Positions 60,942 to 64,000 of a stretch of DNA of 64,000 nucleotides are shown piece by piece. Source of the DNA: Caenorhabditis remanei (taxonomy: Eukaryota; Nematoda; Chromadorea; Rhabditida; Rhabditidae); the NCBI RefSeq assembly GCF_010183535.1, contig NC_071331.1:2976001-3040000 (forward strand). Reading direction: 5' to 3'. The position numbers and the translations under genes are program-made. Numbering within the stretch: the first letter of the stretch is position 1; every line of letters starts with the position of its first letter. The notes beneath the pieces were generated by a model. The model was not told the DNA's origin. It did no database searches and was given only the letters and a program-made list of their open reading frames with translations.

Positions 60942-61564
60942 CCACGTGGCAGAGTGGGGGACTGGTAGGAGGAAGGTCTGGGGATCGACCACTTCCCCTT
61001 TTTTTTTTTTTTTTTTGCTTTTTGAAAACCGACTGTGGAAAGTTAATTACAGCTTTTTCGACCTATTCTATGAAGTTTTTATTCCGTTTTGAACTATTTT
61101 CTACATTATCTGAACATTTGGAACAAAAATTTTTTCGAGAAAATTTTGTGTTCTCATGATCATTCGTTCATGGTGGACACTTCTCTTTGCCAATTCTTTA
61201 ATGAATCATGGTTTTTAAGTAGGTATGCCGGATTCTTGCTGTACAGGGCCTCAGTCATTCTAAATATATATCTGGTTCGAGAGTAGATGAGACAATTTGG
61301 TTGACAAGCTTTCAAAAATGAGCAGGATTCCATGAGGAGATGAACGAATGATCATGAGAACACAAAATTTTCTCGAAAAAATTTTTTGTTCCAAATGTTC
61401 AGATAATGTAGGAAATAGTTCAGAACGGAATAAAAACTTCCTAGAATAGGTCGAAAAAGCTGTAATTAACTTTCCACAGTCGGTTTTCAAAAAGCAAAAA
61501 AAAAAGAAAAAGAGGAAGGGGTCGATCCCCAGACCTTCCTCCTACCAGTCCCCCACTCTGCCAC
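60942..61564. mobile_element. 623-bp foldback element inserted in the right TIR
   Basis: The left arm (GTGGCAGAGTGGGGGACTGG ... CTCATGATCATTCGTTCAT) is the reverse complement of the right arm, with about 160 bp of unpaired loop (61172-61335). GTG is present on both sides (60939-60941, 61565-61567). The left TIR shows the uninterrupted form (CCTGTGGCCATTC on the opposite strand), so this is an insertion. Both arms contain GGGGATCGACC, a weak B-box-like word next to a poly-T stretch, so a tRNA-related origin is possible but unproven. Confidence 0.85.
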
Positions 61565-62024
61565 GTGGCCATTCAACCGCTGACCGAGAGGGCAGCTAAT
61601 TGCCTTCACAAACCCGATAGTCCTCCCAAAAGTGGCACTCGCGTTTTCTATGATGAAAAATGAGCAAACTTTTGGAGCAAAAAAATCCACTTTTTCGGGA
61701 GTTTTGCACTTTTTGACTATCATCATTGTTCAGAGCAGACTCGAAACTATCAGTGTGCAAGTTTATAGAAAATTCTGAACGCATACCGAAAGTCAATTCC
61801 CTTGTGAAACAGAACAAAAATCAAAAAAGTTTGAAAAAAAGATTTTTCAGATTCTTGTTATTTCTTTTTTTTTACTTTTTAATTTTTACTGTTTCGTAAT
61901 GTTCATTATTTATAACAAACTAATTACGAACATTACGTCCCCCGATTTTTTTACTTAAATTGTTTCTTTCGTTTTATGCATGTCATTTATCGAATACTAA
62001 CCAAAAAATGTTCTGTATCACAAA
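61565..62024 (-). repeat. right terminal inverted repeat
   Basis: Partner of 54058-54514. The few differences seen include TTTGTAATTAG against TTCGTAATTAG and one extra A in a poly-A run. Confidence 0.9.
61805..61812 (-). promoter_or_regulatory. exact Ruby-type octamer inside the right TIR
   Basis: Mirror of 54269, also pointing into the element. Expected 21U start near 61762-61772. Confidence 0.4.
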
Positions 62025-62240
62025 GACATAATTACAGTTTGTTCAAAAAATTTAATTGTTAATGATGAAATCTTATGAAATCATATTAGTCAAAACATGC
62101 TCACAACCTCTAATAGGAAAACGTTAGCATTTCAACATACATTTTTTTGAAATTATTTTCTGTTCCCAAAAACGCTGATAAACGCAATCGAAATGCCAAA
62201 GCATTAAATTCATCTAGCAAGAGGAAAACACAATATTTGG

Positions 62241-62270
62241 GATGCATCATTGAAGTTTCAATGATGCATC
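62241..62270. repeat. perfect 30-bp palindrome
   Basis: GATGCATCATTGAA followed by GT and TTCAATGATGCATC: a 14-bp stem with a 2-nt centre. The centre reads AGTTTCAATG, so it carries a GTTTC word. No other copy is seen in the window. Confidence 0.8.
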
Positions 62271-62324
62271 GTTTAGGACGGAGTGAAATTCTTTGTGGAA
62301 GCTACGAAACAAAAATTGAAAACG

Positions 62325-62495
62325 CACAGTAGTGCGAGGCGTAAGGTCCTGCAACGAAAATATTTGAACTTTTTCCGAATCGCGTAGCTTGCGCGTCGCG
62401 GTTTATATTAAAAGATGCAACAAATTCTTTTTTGTCACCGTGCCAACCGTTGCGCGAAATAGAGCTTTTTCGCGATCTTACCCCTCGCGCTGCTG
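62325..62495. mobile_element. 171-bp hAT-like MITE, GCGAGG type
   Basis: Left end CAGTAGTGCGAGGCGTAAGG (after an extra CA) and, on the opposite strand, right end CAGCAGCGCGAGGGGTAAGA. The exact 8-bp duplication TGAAAACG lies at 62317-62324 and 62496-62503. The interior has CGCG words and is partly self-complementary. Confidence 0.8.
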
Positions 62496-62732
62496 TGAAA
62501 ACGGTACCGACAGACTAAACTGAGCGTGAATGTCATAAAAGTTAATCCTATCACTTAATCGGTGACATTTTGTGAAATACAATAAATAAACAATAAGAAA
62601 CAGGTATACATTTTTGAAACGTTTTCAGTATCAGCGACTTCGAGACCATATTCAATATTGTATATTAAAAACATTTATTTTAATTATGACATGAAATGTT
62701 TCTCCAGCGGGACATTGTGAATATAGTGTACC

Positions 62733-62740
62733 TGAAACAG
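62733..62740 (-). promoter_or_regulatory. exact Ruby-type octamer
   Basis: CCTGAAACAGG is itself an 11-bp near-palindrome. Expected 21U start near 62690-62700. Confidence 0.4.
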
Positions 62741-63065
62741 GTGGATTTCAAGTTTCAAGATATTATTTTCAGTATTCATTTCTTTCAATTTGGATATATA
62801 ATTAACTTGTTTTCAATTTCTAAAAATGATTATATCTGTACTGCTAGGGTGCAAACAGAAACCACGGTTTTGAGTTTTATTGAATCTTGAAATCACTGAA
62901 AATTGTTCACTGAACTTTTTCAACGTTTTGAAAAAGAAACCTTCCTATTAGAAAAATAATGAAGAAAACAGTATTAAGGTCTGGAAATAGACAAAGAGTG
63001 TGTGTCTTGTTTAAACCTCAGGAAGCACTGATTAAAAAATAAAAAATGTGGACTTAACAGTTCTC

Positions 63066-63073
63066 TGAAACAG
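63066..63073 (-). promoter_or_regulatory. exact Ruby-type octamer
   Basis: Minus-strand ACTGTTTCAGAGAACTG; expected 21U start near 63023-63033. Confidence 0.5.
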
Positions 63074-63575
63074 TAATGATTAGGGAAACTAGTGGAACAG
63101 AATGACAAAATAAGTTTGTACAGGCAAAATAATGGAATATGATTCGTAGTTAGTCTTAGTTTTTGTGATAAAAAGTATGATGGAAAATAATAAAAGACCG
63201 GAAGCAAATTGCTCTCTTGTGCTGAGAAATAAAAATACTGTGGATCAGGAAGTGTTTTTCGACACTTTCAATCGCCCACTTTGCCAGTGCTCCTTCATTT
63301 CTTTATACCTTTTATAGCTAGTAAGATTATAGATTCGAAAAAAAACAATAATGAATCAGAAACTCTTACTTCAGCATTTTCTTCATTTTCACTAAAAATC
63401 AACAAAAACCCCCAGAGGATTAGAAAAGCGAATCTAGATTTTTTTTTCATTATCGGAGAGTATGTTGCATCATACACTATATTTAGCCTTGGTTGGAGGT
63501 AATTGACTCAGCTCTGATAATTGGCTCGTGACCGAAACGTTGACTATTTATTGACACTAACTTTAAACATGTCAT

Positions 63576-63583
63576 TGAAACAG
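63576..63583 (-). promoter_or_regulatory. exact Ruby-type octamer
   Basis: Minus-strand ATCTGTTTCAATGACATG; expected 21U start near 63533-63543. Confidence 0.5.
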
Positions 63584-63938
63584 ATAATCATTGCTACACA
63601 AAAGCTTGAAAAAGTAATTTAATTGCACTAGTATTAAGTTTCTCTTTACTTTGCGGTATTATTCAATACGGTGAAAATAAGCTGTCTTTCTTTTAATGTT
63701 TCAAAAAATCTATTTTCACTAAGTAACAGAATACAAACATTTTTCTTCATGGACTAAAATTGATTAGTTTCATCCACCTTATCAAGTTTTGTCACTCTTT
63801 GGAAAAACCATATTTATTTCTCTTTTAGAAAAATCATTGTTGAAAACTTGTTGGTTTAATACTAATTATCTCTGAATTCCAAAAAACTGGACCCTGTGAT
63901 TACCGGCTTTAAATTTGGAGCCTCTAGTCAAACATACT

Positions 63939-63946
63939 CTGTTTCA
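63939..63946 (+). promoter_or_regulatory. exact Ruby-type octamer
   Basis: CTCTGTTTCACATTTGTC; expected 21U 5' T near 63979-63989. Confidence 0.5.
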
Positions 63947-64000
63947 CATTTGTCTTTCCTCAGATTTCTGTGATTCAGAGGTAATTATTCGCTTTGCTCT

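Larger units (their letters stand above)
54058..62024 (-). mobile_element. two-gene DNA transposon with long TIRs (CACTA/tnp2-like)
   Basis: Terminal inverted repeats of about 460 bp (54058-54514 and 61565-62024) begin TTTGTGATACAGAACATTTT and differ at only a handful of sites by eye. Inside each is GC-rich DNA with TATACGGTCCGC-type subterminal words. Between them are two multi-exon genes in the same orientation: a tnp2-like transposase gene and a downstream gene of unknown function. I could not find a target-site duplication, and the termini do not read CACTA, so the family assignment rests on the protein. A MITE (55045-55940) and a foldback (60942-61564) interrupt it, so this copy is not intact. 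Confidence 0.75.
62504..64000. other. gene-free, motif-bearing DNA
   Basis: Holds four exact octamers in about 1.2 kb (62733, 63066, 63576, 63939) in AT-rich DNA. The frames present are short and lack splice or domain support. The piRNA-like domain therefore probably continues beyond the window. Confidence 0.45.

Noticed and set aside
60643..60945. 100-aa minus-strand frame MAQVVGVRTACGF... near the right subterminal region
   Set aside because: It runs through GC-rich subterminal repeats, has no domain, and overlaps the likely promoter of gene A.

Overview
The window looks like nematode (Caenorhabditis) DNA. Introns are 39-53 nt, splice acceptors are TTTTCAG/TTTCCAG, the DNA is AT-rich, and gene-poor tracts are crowded with the octamer CTGTTTCA on both strands. 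That octamer is the core of the upstream ('Ruby') motif of C. elegans 21U-RNA (piRNA) loci, which cluster on chromosome IV. I infer a piRNA-cluster arm region of C. elegans or a very close relative. Species and chromosome are inference, not read directly.

Layout. 1-7.3 kb: a four-exon minus-strand PAR-type bZIP gene whose basic-region and zipper exons are split by a 5.1 kb intron full of degenerate tandem repeats. 7.3-9.7 kb: a 72-nt hairpin, CCGGAAT low-complexity DNA and an imperfect palindrome. 9.7-42 kb: no credible protein gene; a decayed higher-order array (unit about 1.5-1.7 kb) with larger direct duplications on top (9.8-14.5 versus 24.5-29.2 kb; 31.9-34.6 versus 40.1-43.2 kb) and many Ruby-like octamers. 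This is the candidate 21U-RNA domain, and it continues more weakly to 51 kb and again at 62-64 kb. 51.9-52.5 kb: a small two-exon minus-strand gene of unknown function. 54.06-62.02 kb: a two-gene mobile element with near-identical terminal inverted repeats of about 460 bp. Gene A (781 codons) resembles tnp2/CACTA-type transposases. Gene B (about 498 aa when the insertion is ignored) is unrecognised and is broken by an 896-bp MITE.

Mobile elements can be dated relative to each other because several sites have an uninterrupted copy elsewhere in the window. hAT-like MITEs with 8-bp target duplications lie at 11289-12017, 22459-22552, 31117-31619, 46692-48290, 48054-48190, 55045-55940 and 62325-62495. 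Most have GC-rich or simple-sequence interiors. A degenerate mariner (46957-48044) and a small hAT MITE sit inside the 46692-48290 element. Foldback elements lie at 45806-46062 and 60942-61564.

How the parts fit: the cluster appears to have grown by repeated local duplication of segments carrying piRNA-type promoter motifs, then collected DNA transposons. The clearest new-looking object is the two-gene element with long TIRs. Each of its TIRs carries an exact, inward-pointing Ruby octamer.
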